Part shown: in pieces, positions 50,783-59,490 of the stretch
Layout of the letters: each line of letters opens with the position of its first letter
Numbering within the stretch: the first letter of the stretch is position 1
DNA from: Herbidospora mongoliensis
Lineage (GTDB): Bacteria > Actinomycetota > Actinomycetes > Streptosporangiales > Streptosporangiaceae
Length of the DNA stretch: 64,000 nt
Assembly (NCBI RefSeq): GCF_001570545.1
Contig: NZ_BBXD01000012.1
Span: 337,194 to 401,193 of the forward strand
Reading direction: 5' to 3'
Notes under the pieces: generated by a model
What the model was told of the DNA's origin: nothing
The model's database searches: none
Seen by the model: the letters and a program-made list of their open reading frames with translations, nothing else
Translations under genes and position numbers: made by a program

Positions 50783-51742
50783 TTATGACATGGTTCCGTA
50801 CCCCGGGTTTCGAGCCAGCCAGTTCGAGTAGGGCGCGCTCTGCCGGACCGCGTCCAGGTGGGAGAACTTGGCGTGGCTGACCACGGCGGGCGCCGACGGG
50901 GCGGCCGGGGTCTCCGGGTGCCAGCCGAGGAGCTGCCGCCAGTGCAGCGGCGCGCCCTTCACGGGGAGTGCCACCATCCCCTCGCTCGTGCGGAACGTGG
51001 CCTGGCACAGCGCGACCGCACGGCCGACCCGGACCAGGTGGATGCAGGTGGCGACGTCGGTCTCGTAAATGGTCTCCGGGGCGAAGCCGGCCCGTGAGGC
51101 GGCCACGGCGAAGCACTCGCCGAAGCAGCCGTCGCCGGGGGTGACCGCCCACTGCTCCTTGGCGAAGTCGCCGAGCTCGACCTCTCGCTCCCCGGCCAGC
51201 GGATGGGTGGCCGCGACCAGCACGAACACCGGATCTTTGGCGACCAGCGCCCACGACAGCGCCTCGTCGCCGGGCGGCCGGGAGTCGCCGCAGACACCCA
51301 TGAGGGCGTAGTCGAGCCGGCCGAGCATCACCTTGGTGGACAGCTCCCCGGTCGACCACGAGGTGGCGGTGGTGATGACGGCGGCGGGTTCGGCGGCGGC
51401 CAGCCGGTCGACGAGACCGCCCAGGATCGGGCCGTTGGTGGCGCCGATCCGGTAGCGGCGGCCGACGGGTTCGCCGTTGGCGAGCCGGGCGGCCTCCTCC
51501 TGTAACTGCTGCACCGCGGGCAGCAGCACCTGCGCGCGGGCGAGCACCAGTTCGCCGAGCGGGGTCGGGCGGGAACCGGTGTGGTCCCGCTCGAACAGGC
51601 TGCCGCCGAGCGCCCGTTCGATCCGCTTCAACTGTGCGGTGAGCGCGGGCTGGGCGAGCCCGAGCGCACTGGCCGCCTTGGTGACGCTGCCGGTCTCGGC
51701 GACCATACGCACGATTCTGAGATGGCGGAGCTCGAGGTCCAT
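50783..51742 (-). CDS. LysR-family transcriptional regulator
   Basis: A 319-residue LysR regulator: the N-terminal winged helix LRHLRIVRMVAETGSVTKAA, SALGLAQPALTAQLKRIERA and the effector domain beginning RRYRIGATNGPILGGLVDRL. The target is not evident: the streptogrisin gene lies downstream and the sugar-binding lipoprotein gene is divergent. The ATG follows the box TACCGT by six bases, so a leaderless transcript is likely. Confidence 0.9.
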   Translation of the reverse strand: MDLELRHLRIVRMVAETGSVTKAASALGLAQPALTAQLKRIERALGGSLFERDHTGSRPTPLGELVLARAQVLLPAVQQLQEEAARLANGEPVGRRYRIGATNGPILGGLVDRLAAAEPAAVITTATSWSTGELSTKVMLGRLDYALMGVCGDSRPPGDEALSWALVAKDPVFVLVAATHPLAGEREVELGDFAKEQWAVTPGDGCFGECFAVAASRAGFAPETIYETDVATCIHLVRVGRAVALCQATFRTSEGMVALPVKGAPLHWRQLLGWHPETPAAPSAPAVVSHAKFSHLDAVRQSAPYSNWLARNPGYGTMS

Positions 51743-51748
51743 AACGCG

Positions 51749-51754
51749 ACGGTA
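51749..51754 (-). promoter_or_regulatory. -10 box of the LysR gene, leaderless
   Basis: TACCGT on the minus strand, six bases before the ATG at 51742, with no ribosome-binding site. Confidence 0.45.
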
Positions 51755-51895
51755 TGACCCTCGAATAACTCCAGCAATGATGATTTGTCACACAGTCTGA
51801 CTAGTCATGTCGGAAAAGGTCTATCAAGACTGGACCGCGACTGTTACCCCATGGGAACCCACAGGGTAGGCCCTCCCAAAAGAACGGGGGCGTAG

Positions 51896-52969
51896 GTGAG
51901 GACCTTTCTCGCGCTGGCGATGGTTGTCGGCGTGGCCGCCTGCGGTTCCGAGAGTCCGCCGGCGGCGGGCCCGGCTCAGATCATCTCGCGCGGGTTCAAG
52001 ATCGGGCTGATGCTGCCGGACCAGACGACCCCACGCTGGGAGAAGTTCGACCGCCCGTACATCACCTCTTCCGTGGCCCAGCTCTGCCCCAACTGCGAGA
52101 TCGTCCCCGTCAACGCCGAGGGCGACCCCGCCGCGCAGCGCGGTCAGCTCGACCAGCTGACCGCCCAGGGCGTCAAGGTCGTCATCCTCACCCCGGTGGA
52201 CGCCGGCGGCATCCAGCCGGCGGTCGACCGCGCGGCCGCGCGGGCCGTCAAGATCGTCTCGTACGACCGCCTCGCGGAGGGCGCCATCGAGGCCTACACC
52301 TCCTTCGACAACTTCGACGTGGGCCGCCTGCAGGGCCAGGCCCTCGTCGAGGCGGTGAAGGCGAGCGGCCGCCGGGGCGAGATCATCATGCTCAACGGCC
52401 CGACCACCGACCCCAACTCGTACGAGTTCAAGGCCGGCGCCCACTCGATGATCGACGGCAGGCTCCGCATCGGCGCCGAATACGACACCCCGGCCTGGAG
52501 CGCCGAGGAGGCCGAGCGCGAGTCCGAGATGGCGATGGACCGGATCGGCCTCGAGAACATCATCGGCGTCTACGCCGCCAACGACGGCCTGGCCGGCGGC
52601 GCCGCCGCCTCGATCCGCGACTCGGGCCTGCCCCCGAACACCCCGCTGACCGGCATGGACGCCGATCTGGACGCCATCCAGCGCATCATGCTCGGCACCC
52701 AGACCATGACCGTCTACAAACCGATCAAGCCCGAGGCCCAGAACGCCGCCCAGCTGGCGGTCGATCTGGGCGCCGGCCGTCAGATCCGGGGCACCAGCAC
52801 GGTGAGCAACGACACGAAGAAGGACATCCCGGCCATGATCTCGAAGGCGATCGTGGTGGTCCGCTCGACGATCAAGGACACGGTCGTCAAAGACGGCTTC
52901 TGGACGGTCAACGAGATCTGCGGCCCGGCCAACCTCAAGCCGATCTGCCAGCAGCTAGGCATCACCTGA
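51896..52969 (+). CDS. Xylose/ribose-type sugar-binding lipoprotein without cognate ABC genes
   Basis: A 357-residue periplasmic-binding-protein-like lipoprotein (PBP1 fold, XylF/ChvE type). Lipobox VVGVAAC near residue 16, then GFKIGLMLPDQTTPRWEKFD, VILTPVDAGGIQPAVDRAAA and IIGVYAANDGLAGGAAASIR, typical of XylF-like proteins. No permease or ATPase gene follows. The neighbour is a sodium/solute symporter on the other strand. It could serve a transporter encoded elsewhere or act as a sugar sensor. Confidence 0.87.
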   Translation: MRTFLALAMVVGVAACGSESPPAAGPAQIISRGFKIGLMLPDQTTPRWEKFDRPYITSSVAQLCPNCEIVPVNAEGDPAAQRGQLDQLTAQGVKVVILTPVDAGGIQPAVDRAAARAVKIVSYDRLAEGAIEAYTSFDNFDVGRLQGQALVEAVKASGRRGEIIMLNGPTTDPNSYEFKAGAHSMIDGRLRIGAEYDTPAWSAEEAERESEMAMDRIGLENIIGVYAANDGLAGGAAASIRDSGLPPNTPLTGMDADLDAIQRIMLGTQTMTVYKPIKPEAQNAAQLAVDLGAGRQIRGTSTVSNDTKKDIPAMISKAIVVVRSTIKDTVVKDGFWTVNEICGPANLKPICQQLGIT

Positions 52970-53188
52970 CGTCTCGTCGGACGGGTCGGGCACGTCCTTG
53001 GGCCGTAGCCGCTCCCAGACCAGGAAGATCGCCGCGATGACCAGCATCCCGATCCCGGTCCACAGATTGATGCGCACCCCCTCGGCCTTCGCGATCTCCT
53101 CGGCCCCGTCGAGGACGCCGACGATGACCAGGATCACGCCGTAGACGGCGAACAGGCCGCCCAGGATGCGGCGGATGTCGAACAGCAT
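52955..53188 (-). CDS. Small two-helix membrane protein
   Basis: A 77-residue protein with two hydrophobic helices (IRRILGGLFAVYGVILVIVG and WTGIGMLVIAAIFLVWERL) joined by a polar loop and followed by an acidic tail. It starts ten bases after the sodium/solute symporter gene on the same strand, so the two are cotranscribed and it is probably an accessory subunit. It overlaps the end of the sugar-binding protein gene by 15 bases. Confidence 0.75.
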   Translation of the reverse strand: MLFDIRRILGGLFAVYGVILVIVGVLDGAEEIAKAEGVRINLWTGIGMLVIAAIFLVWERLRPKDVPDPSDETSGDA

Positions 53189-53198
53189 CGCGTACCCC

Positions 53199-54863
53199 TT
53201 ACAGGAATGGCAGGTAGAAGGCGGCGGCCAGGATCAGCGCGCCGGAGCCGAGGACCACGGGGGAGCGGTACCACTTCTTGTCACCGGCGATGGAGTCGTC
53301 CTTGAGGTCGACGTCGGTCAGCCCCCACACGAGACCCCGAAGTTCCTCGTCGGGTTTCGGCGTGGTGACCAGCGTGATCGCGACCGACACGACGGCGTCG
53401 ACCAGGAAGGCCGCCCCCGCCGCGACGAACGAGGCGTTCAGGTCGGTGCCCAGGTCCAGAAGCTCCGCCCGGTACGGGATGTAGACCGCGAACGCCGCCA
53501 GAGTGCCCGCGATGATGCCCCAGAACCCGGCCCACGGGGTCATCCGCTTCCAGAACAGGCCGATGATGAACGTCGCGAACAGGGGCGCGTTGAAGAACGC
53601 GAACAGCGCCTGCAGGTAGTTCATGATGTTGGAGAACCCGGCCGCGATGAAGGCGGTGCCGATCCCGGCCACCACACCGCCGATGGTGGCGATGCGCCCC
53701 AGACGTACATAGAACTCATCGGGGTGGTCCCCGTTCACGTGACCCTTCCAGATGTCATACGTGAACACGGTGTTGAACCCCGAGATGTTCGCCGCCATGC
53801 CGGCCATGAACGACGCGAGCAGACCGGTGACCGCGACGCCGAGCACGCCGTTGGGCAGGAACTCGTTCATGAGCAGCGGAATCGCGTAGTTGTAGGCGGG
53901 CCCGTCGTCCTTGCCGAGGTTCGAGAACAGCACCAGGGCGATCAGACCGGGGATCACGGTGACGACCGGGATCAGCAGCTTCGGATAGGCCGCCACGATC
54001 GGCGTCAGCCGCGCCGCGTTGGTGTTCCGCGCCGACAGACCGCGCTGGACCTCGGCGAAGTTGGTCGTCCAGTACCCGAACGAGAGCACGAACCCGAGCC
54101 CGAAAACGATCCCGATCCAGTTCGCGCCGAGCGGATTGTCCGCCGTCGCGGTGGTCGACCACGTGTGCAGCCCGCCCTCGCCGAGCACGCTCTCCCGCAC
54201 CTTCTGCCCGAGCCCCTCGAACCCGCCGACCCGGATCAGCCCCAGGATCACCACGGGGACGAGGCCCGCGATGATCACGAAGAACTGCATGACCTCGTTG
54301 TAGATGGCCGAGGACAGCCCGCCGAGGGTGATGTACGCCAGCACGATCGCCGCCGACACGATCACCGACAGCCACAGGGGCCAGCCGAGCAGCGCCTCCA
54401 TCACGAGGGCCAGGGCGTAGAGGTTGATCCCCGCGATCAGCACCTGCGCCACGGCGAACGCGATGGCGTTGAACAGCTGCGTGGCCGGGTTGAACCTTCT
54501 GCGGAGGAACTCCGGGACGCTGTGCACCTTCGACCGGTAGTAGAACGGCATCATCACGATGCCGAGGAACACCATGGCCGGGATGGCGCCGATCCAGTAG
54601 TAGTGGACGGTCATGAGACCGTACTGGGCTCCGTTGGCGGCCATGCCAAGGATCTCGATCGCCCCGAGGTTGGCGGAGACGAACGCGAGACCCGTGATCC
54701 AGGCGGGCAGGGAACGCCCGGCGAGGAAGAAGTCGCTGGAGGAGCGGATGGCGCGGCGGGCGGCGAAGCCGATGCCCACCACGACGGCGAAGTAGAGCGC
54801 CAGGATCAGATAGTCCAGCGCGTTGACATCCAGGCGGAGGTCCTGGGGAGCAAGTGCGAACAC
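53199..54863 (-). CDS. Sodium:solute symporter (SSS family, SGLT-like)
   Basis: A 554-residue inner-membrane transporter with about 13-14 helices. Characteristic stretches are SSSDFFLAGRSLPAWITGLA, ANLGAIEILGMAANGAQYGL, and the sodium/sugar region QLFNAIAFAVAQVLIAGINL. It resembles SGLT-type sodium-coupled sugar or inositol carriers more than proline carriers. Followed in operon by the two-helix protein. Its start is a GTG without strong ribosome-binding site. Confidence 0.9.
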   Translation of the reverse strand: MFALAPQDLRLDVNALDYLILALYFAVVVGIGFAARRAIRSSSDFFLAGRSLPAWITGLAFVSANLGAIEILGMAANGAQYGLMTVHYYWIGAIPAMVFLGIVMMPFYYRSKVHSVPEFLRRRFNPATQLFNAIAFAVAQVLIAGINLYALALVMEALLGWPLWLSVIVSAAIVLAYITLGGLSSAIYNEVMQFFVIIAGLVPVVILGLIRVGGFEGLGQKVRESVLGEGGLHTWSTTATADNPLGANWIGIVFGLGFVLSFGYWTTNFAEVQRGLSARNTNAARLTPIVAAYPKLLIPVVTVIPGLIALVLFSNLGKDDGPAYNYAIPLLMNEFLPNGVLGVAVTGLLASFMAGMAANISGFNTVFTYDIWKGHVNGDHPDEFYVRLGRIATIGGVVAGIGTAFIAAGFSNIMNYLQALFAFFNAPLFATFIIGLFWKRMTPWAGFWGIIAGTLAAFAVYIPYRAELLDLGTDLNASFVAAGAAFLVDAVVSVAITLVTTPKPDEELRGLVWGLTDVDLKDDSIAGDKKWYRSPVVLGSGALILAAAFYLPFL

Positions 54864-54893
54864 GGCCAGCCGCTACCCCAGAACCTCACCGTT

Positions 54894-55316
54894 TCACGTG
54901 CGTTCCAGTGCGACGACGGGGATCTTCCGGCCCGCCTGCTGCTCGTGTTCGACGAAGAAGGGGTAGTTCTTCTTGATCTGCGACCAGACCGCGTCGTATT
55001 CGGCGCCCTCGGTCGGGCGGGCGTTGGCGATGTAGGTCTGGTCGCCGACCTCGACGGTCACGTCGGGGGTGATGAGGAGGTTGCGGAACCACTCGGGGTC
55101 GTGCGGCGCCCCGGCCGCCGACGCCATGACCAGCAGGTGGTCGCCCTCGATGACGTACATCATCGGGGTGGTGTGGGGACGGCCGGTGACGCGGCCGCGA
55201 GTGGTGAGGATCAGCAGGGCGCGGCCCTCGAAGGGGCCGCCGCCCTTGTGGGCTCGGAAGTCCTCGATCGTCTTACGGTTGATCTCGCGGATGTCTTCGC
55301 CAATCGGGTTGCTCAT
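54894..55316 (-). CDS. Deazaflavin (F420)-dependent nitroreductase-family protein
   Basis: A 140-residue split-barrel protein of the DDN group, which use reduced F420 to reduce nitro compounds, quinones or similar substrates. Motifs: LLILTTRGRVTGRPHTTPMM and GAPHDPEWFRNLLITPDVTV, with the conserved W-x-x-N-L. ATG at 55316 preceded by GAGGCGC; three extra codons upstream are possible. It fits with the other F420/FMN split-barrel gene in this window. Confidence 0.9.
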   Translation of the reverse strand: MSNPIGEDIREINRKTIEDFRAHKGGGPFEGRALLILTTRGRVTGRPHTTPMMYVIEGDHLLVMASAAGAPHDPEWFRNLLITPDVTVEVGDQTYIANARPTEGAEYDAVWSQIKKNYPFFVEHEQQAGRKIPVVALERT

Positions 55317-55356
55317 GCGCCTCATACTTGCCGAGAAGGCTGCCAGTATGTGTCAG

Positions 55357-56181
55357 CTAGTTCCAAACCTCGCCGACCTGCGCGGCCACCGACGGCGCCT
55401 GGGCTAGCCCGGCCTTGAACGCCGGCGCCCACAGCCCCGGGTCGAGCACGTCGGTGCCGAACACGGCCTTCGCCGCGGCGTCGGGCCCGACGGTCGTCGT
55501 CCTGGCCGCCCCGGTCTTCTCCAGCTCCCGCGCCAGCCGCTCCGGCGGGACCATGCCGATCAGCGGCTCCAGCACGACGACCGTCTCGGCGCCCTTGGCC
55601 AGGTCGGCGTTGGTGCCGCTGCGGACGCCGCCGTCCATGTAACGCGCGCCGTTGATCTCGACCGGCGGATAGACGCACGGCACCGCGCAACTCGACGCGA
55701 CGGCCAGCGGGAGGTCCACGCCCGACTCGTGGGTCCAGACGACGAACTGCCCGGTGGCGGCGTCGACGGCGGTGACCTGGAGGTCCCGGTCGGGCCACAC
55801 CTTCACCGGCAGCCGGCTCCCGACCGACTCGATCCGCGCCATGCCCTCGACGATCGGCAGCGCGAGGGCGAGTTCGCCCACCCGGCGCCGCGCCTCCTTG
55901 GGGTCGACACGGGGATCGAAGAGGATCCCGAACGCCTGCATGACCGGCGCCATGTCCACGGGCGGCCGGGGCCCGTGATCGGTCGTGCTCTGCTTCGCCA
56001 CGGCCTGCTCCAGATCGGCGCCGGTGGCGATGAGGGTGCCGACGACGGAACCGGCGGACGTCCCGATGATCGTGTCCGCGGTCCCCAGGTCGAGGCCTTC
56101 ACGGCGCAGGCCGGTGACAATCCCCGCTTCCCAGGCGATGCCGGCGATGCCCCCGCCGCCCAGAACCAATGCTCTCGTCAT
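55357..56181 (-). CDS. Patatin-like phospholipase
   Basis: A 274-residue serine lipase of the patatin/NTE-like type. The oxyanion glycine loop is LVLGGGGIAGIAWEAG, the nucleophile is in IIGTSAGSVVGTL, and the catalytic Asp in RYMDGGVRSGT. It is a soluble cytosolic form without signal peptide. On its strand CATAAT lies seven bases before the ATG, so it may be leaderless. It lies just downstream of a decayed methyltransferase gene. Confidence 0.9.
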   Translation of the reverse strand: MTRALVLGGGGIAGIAWEAGIVTGLRREGLDLGTADTIIGTSAGSVVGTLIATGADLEQAVAKQSTTDHGPRPPVDMAPVMQAFGILFDPRVDPKEARRRVGELALALPIVEGMARIESVGSRLPVKVWPDRDLQVTAVDAATGQFVVWTHESGVDLPLAVASSCAVPCVYPPVEINGARYMDGGVRSGTNADLAKGAETVVVLEPLIGMVPPERLARELEKTGAARTTTVGPDAAAKAVFGTDVLDPGLWAPAFKAGLAQAPSVAAQVGEVWN

Positions 56182-56209
56182 GTACCGAATTATGTTCTAT
56201 CGACGGCCG

Positions 56210-56457
56210 CTATGGGAGGGCGACCACGGCGTATCTCTCGTCATGAATGGGGCGGCCCCACAGCACGGGGTCGGGCAAGGGCTCGACCGCGATCTCCTTG
56301 ACCACGGGGCGAAGGGTTCTGGCCAGCTCCTCCGCCGTCAGACCGGCGGCGCCCCAGCGGCCCTCGACGAGGCCCGCACGTCAGGGTCGCGCAGGCCGTG
56401 GTCGGGTGCGTCGTCGAAGGTGTCGGCCTGGTCATCCCAGATAGTTGGTTTGTACAT
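56210..56457 (-). pseudogene. SAM methyltransferase gene with interior deleted
   Basis: The start is intact: MYKPTIWDDQADTFDDAPDH followed by GLRDPDVRA is the typical N-terminus of a class I methyltransferase. After about 30 residues the frame goes out and stops at 56338. In another frame the expected C-terminus is present: GRWGAAGLTAEELARTLRPV, then DPVLWGRPIHDERYAVVAL and a stop at 56210-56212. The whole SAM-binding core, about 120 codons, is missing. Confidence 0.72.
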
Positions 56458-56462
56458 CAAAC
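56448..56462. promoter_or_regulatory. MarR-like operator over the start of the methyltransferase remnant
   Basis: GTTTG-TACAT-CAAAC (56448-56462), a 15-base inverted repeat within TAGTTTGATGTACAAAC on the minus strand, contains the start codon of the decayed gene. Resembles MarR-type sites; no MarR gene is seen nearby. Confidence 0.45.
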
Positions 56463-56566
56463 TATTGTTACCCTCTCACTAGTTCCATGCACGCGCTGGG
56501 CGGACGGTCAGGGTCCCCACCTGATCGTGCATGGCCGGTTATCCATTCACGGAGGAGAAACCGTCC

Positions 56567-59302
56567 ATGCGAAGAAAGATCGTCAGCATGCTCGCGATCC
56601 TCGCCCTGGTCCTGGTCGCGGCGGTGGTGAGGATGGCCCCCGCGGGGGCGGTCGCCTCCGATCCGTACGTGTACAAGAACGTGCGGATCGACGGGGGCGG
56701 ATTCGTCCCGGGCATCGTTTTCAACCAGACCGAGCGGAATCTGATCTACGCCCGTACCGACATCGGCGGGATGTACCGCTGGGACCAGTCGGGCTCGTCG
56801 TGGAAACCCCTGCTCGACTGGGTCGGGTTCACGAACTGGGGCTACAACGGCGTCGACAGCATCGCGACCGACCCCGTCCAGACCAATCGGGTGTACGCCG
56901 CCGTCGGCATGTACACCAACTCGTGGGACCCCAGCAACGGGGCCATCCTCAGGTCCACCAACAAGGGGGACTCCTGGGCGGTCACCCCGCTGCCGTTCAA
57001 GATGGGCGGCAACATGCCCGGCCGGGGCATGGGGGAGCGGCTCGCCGTCGACCCCAACCGGAACGGCACCCTCTATCTGGGGGCGCCGATGGGGAACGGG
57101 CTCTGGCGGAGCACCGACTTCGGCGCGACCTGGGCCAAGGTGACGAGCTTCCCGAACGCCGGCAACTACAGCGACGACCCGAGTGACCCCAACGGCTACA
57201 CCAGCCACCAGCCCGGCGTCGTGTGGGTCACCTTCGACAAGCGCACCGGCACGTCCGGCAACGCCACTCAGACGATCTACGTCGGCGTGGCCGACAAGGC
57301 CAACACCGTCTACCGGACGACCAACGGCGGCACCACGTGGGAGCGGCTCCCGGGCACCCCCACCGGCTACATCGCCCACAAGGGCGTCCTCGACCACGTC
57401 AACGGCTACCTCTACCTCGCCACGTCCGACACCGCCGGACCCTACTCCGGTGCCAAGGGCGACGTCTGGCGCTACGCCACCGCGACCGGGACCTGGACGC
57501 AGATCTCGCCCGTCCCCTCCAGCAGCGCGGACGACTACTTCGGCTACTCGGGCCTGACCATCGACCGGACCAATCCGAGCACGATCATGGTGGCCACCCA
57601 GACCTCCTGGTGGCCGGACGTGATCTTCTGGCGGTCCACCGACTCGGGGGCCACCTGGACGCGGATCTGGGACTTCACGTCGTACCCGAACCGTAGTTTC
57701 CGCTACAAGATGGACATCAGCTCTTCTCCATGGCTCAGCTGGGGAGCCAATCCGCAGCCGCCGGAGGTCACGCCCAAGCTGGGCTGGATGACCGAATCGC
57801 TGGAGATCGACCCCTTCGACGGGAACCGGTTCATGTACGGCACCGGCGCCACCCTCTACGGATCGACCGACCTGAAACTCTGGGACACCGGTGGCCAGCT
57901 CACCATCAAACCCATGGTCAAGGGCCTGGAGGAGACCGCCGTCCTCGACCTGGTCAGCCCGCCCACCGGCAGTGCGCCGCTGATCTCGGGCCTGGGCGAC
58001 GTCGGCGGGTTCCGGCACACCAACCTCGACGCCGTGCCGCCGATGATGTTCGTGCAGCCCAACTTCACCTCGACGACCTCGCTCGACTACGCCGAGCTGA
58101 ACCCGTCGACGATGGTCCGGGCCGGCAACTTCACCGAGTCCGACCGGCCGAACGACAACCACGTCGCCTTCTCCACCGACGGCGGCGCGAACTGGTTCCA
58201 GGGCCAGGAGCCCGGCGGGATCAACAACGGCGGCACCGTCGCGGCCGCCGCCGACGGCAGCCGGTTCGTCTGGGCCCCCGCCGACAGCGGTGCCTCGGTC
58301 GTCTATTCGGTCGGGTACGGCAACTCGTGGTCGGCCGCAAGCGGTGTGCCGTCGGGCGCGAGGATCGAATCCGACCGGGTGAACCCGCAGAAGTTCTACG
58401 CCTTCAGCAACGGCCGGTTCTACGTCTCCACCAACGGCGGCCAGACCTTCACCGCCTCCGCCGCGACCGGGCTGCCGACGACCGCGCGGTTCAAGGCCGT
58501 CCCCGGACGAGAGGGTGACATCTGGCTGGCCGGAGGGGCCGGGTTGTGGCGGTCGACGAACTCGGGGACGTCGTTCACCAAGCTCTCCAACGTGGAGGAG
58601 TCGGACAACGTCGGGTTCGGCAAGGCGGCGCCCGGACAGTCGTACCAGGCGATCTTCCTGATCGCGAAGATCGACGGGGTCCGGGGCGTCTTCCGCTCCG
58701 ACGACACCGGCGCGACGTGGGTCCGCATCAACGACGACCAGCACCAATACGGCAACATCGGCGAAGCCATCACCGGCGACCCGAGGATCTACGGCCGCGT
58801 CTACCTGGGCACCAACGGCAGAGGCATCCTGTACGCCGATCGCACCGGCCCCAACCCGTCGCCGTCACCGTCCGCGAGCCCGTCGCCCAGCCCTTCACCA
58901 AGCCCGTCCCCGTCCCCCTCACCCTCACCCTCCCCCTCGCCTTCGCCTTCGCCTTCGCCTTCGCCCAGTCCGAGCCCATCCCCGTCTCCCAGCCCGGGTA
59001 AGGCCTGTGCGGCGACGTACACGATCACGAATTCCTGGCCCGGTGGGTTCGGCGGGAGCGTGACCGTCAGGAACAGCGGCACGACCGCGATCACCGGCTG
59101 GACCGTGCGCTGGACCTGGGCCAACGGACAGACCGTCAGCCAGTTTTGGAACGGCGTGCACACCGCGAGCGGCGCGAGCCAGACCGTGGTGAACGCCGGC
59201 TACAACGGCAATCTGAACGCCAACGGCACGACGACGTTCGGCTTCAACGCCGGCCAGTCCGGCACGAACCCGATCCCCGCCGTCACCTGCACCCCAGCCT
59301 GA
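56567..59302 (+). CDS. Secreted GH74 xyloglucanase with CBM2
   Basis: A 911-residue extracellular plant-cell-wall enzyme. A signal peptide (LAILALVLVAAVVRMAPAGA) is followed by two seven-bladed beta-propellers of GH74 (about residues 30-760), with the catalytic-type Asp in IYARTDIGGMYRWDQ and typical NWGYNGVDSIATDP and GYIAHKGVLDHVNGYLYLAT repeats. A Ser-Pro linker (about 763-810) connects to a CBM2 cellulose-binding domain (about 811-911, ITNSWPGGFGGSVTVRNSGT), with Cys pair at 814 and near the end. The ATG at 56567 follows GGAGGAG. It cuts xyloglucan backbone; no other plant-polysaccharide gene is adjacent. Confidence 0.95.
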   Translation: MRRKIVSMLAILALVLVAAVVRMAPAGAVASDPYVYKNVRIDGGGFVPGIVFNQTERNLIYARTDIGGMYRWDQSGSSWKPLLDWVGFTNWGYNGVDSIATDPVQTNRVYAAVGMYTNSWDPSNGAILRSTNKGDSWAVTPLPFKMGGNMPGRGMGERLAVDPNRNGTLYLGAPMGNGLWRSTDFGATWAKVTSFPNAGNYSDDPSDPNGYTSHQPGVVWVTFDKRTGTSGNATQTIYVGVADKANTVYRTTNGGTTWERLPGTPTGYIAHKGVLDHVNGYLYLATSDTAGPYSGAKGDVWRYATATGTWTQISPVPSSSADDYFGYSGLTIDRTNPSTIMVATQTSWWPDVIFWRSTDSGATWTRIWDFTSYPNRSFRYKMDISSSPWLSWGANPQPPEVTPKLGWMTESLEIDPFDGNRFMYGTGATLYGSTDLKLWDTGGQLTIKPMVKGLEETAVLDLVSPPTGSAPLISGLGDVGGFRHTNLDAVPPMMFVQPNFTSTTSLDYAELNPSTMVRAGNFTESDRPNDNHVAFSTDGGANWFQGQEPGGINNGGTVAAAADGSRFVWAPADSGASVVYSVGYGNSWSAASGVPSGARIESDRVNPQKFYAFSNGRFYVSTNGGQTFTASAATGLPTTARFKAVPGREGDIWLAGGAGLWRSTNSGTSFTKLSNVEESDNVGFGKAAPGQSYQAIFLIAKIDGVRGVFRSDDTGATWVRINDDQHQYGNIGEAITGDPRIYGRVYLGTNGRGILYADRTGPNPSPSPSASPSPSPSPSPSPSPSPSPSPSPSPSPSPSPSPSPSPSPSPGKACAATYTITNSWPGGFGGSVTVRNSGTTAITGWTVRWTWANGQTVSQFWNGVHTASGASQTVVNAGYNGNLNANGTTTFGFNAGQSGTNPIPAVTCTPA
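58857..58996 (+). repeat. Low-complexity Ser-Pro linker coding repeat
   Basis: Around twenty-three Ser-Pro pairs coded by alternating tcn/agc and ccn codons; the complementary strand reads as an open Gly/Glu-rich frame, which is a by-product. Such repeats can expand or contract by slippage. Confidence 0.85.
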
Positions 59303-59315
59303 CCCGTTCGAGGCC

Positions 59316-59348
59316 GACCGGCCGGGGTGGTCCTCACCCTGGCCGGTC
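59316..59348 (+). terminator. Terminator after the xyloglucanase gene
   Basis: GACCGGCC-GGGGTG, loop GTCCT, CACCCT-GGCCGGTC: a 14-bp uninterrupted stem with one G-U pair, starting 14 bases after the stop codon. Confidence 0.8.
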
Positions 59349-59477
59349 GGGCGGGTCGTCCGCCCCGCACTCGACTCGGCCCTGGAGGCCGTGGCTGCCG
59401 GACCCGGCGAGGCCGTCACCGCGCACGAGCGCATGGAAAGCCGGGACGTCGCCGGCCGTATCGTCCTGACCCCGTGA
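59349..59477 (+). pseudogene. C-terminal remnant of a quinone oxidoreductase (MDR)
   Basis: The frame from 59349 to the TGA at 59475-59477 reads GRVVRPALDSALEAVAAGPG, then AVTAHERMESRDVAGRIVLT and P, the typical end of MDR-family reductases (substrate-binding tail with HERMESR and GRIVLTP). The remaining 270 or so residues are absent: only a terminator hairpin and the xyloglucanase lie upstream. Confidence 0.68.
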
Positions 59478-59490
59478 ACGGTGAATCCCT

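Noticed and set aside
53166-55418. 750-residue plus-strand frame opposite the symporter gene
   Set aside because: Highly charged Arg/Asp/His antisense composition; both overlapping minus-strand genes are well supported.
56468-58747. 759-residue minus-strand frame opposite the xyloglucanase
   Set aside because: Antisense shadow; Val/Gly/Asp/Arg-rich with no recognisable domain.
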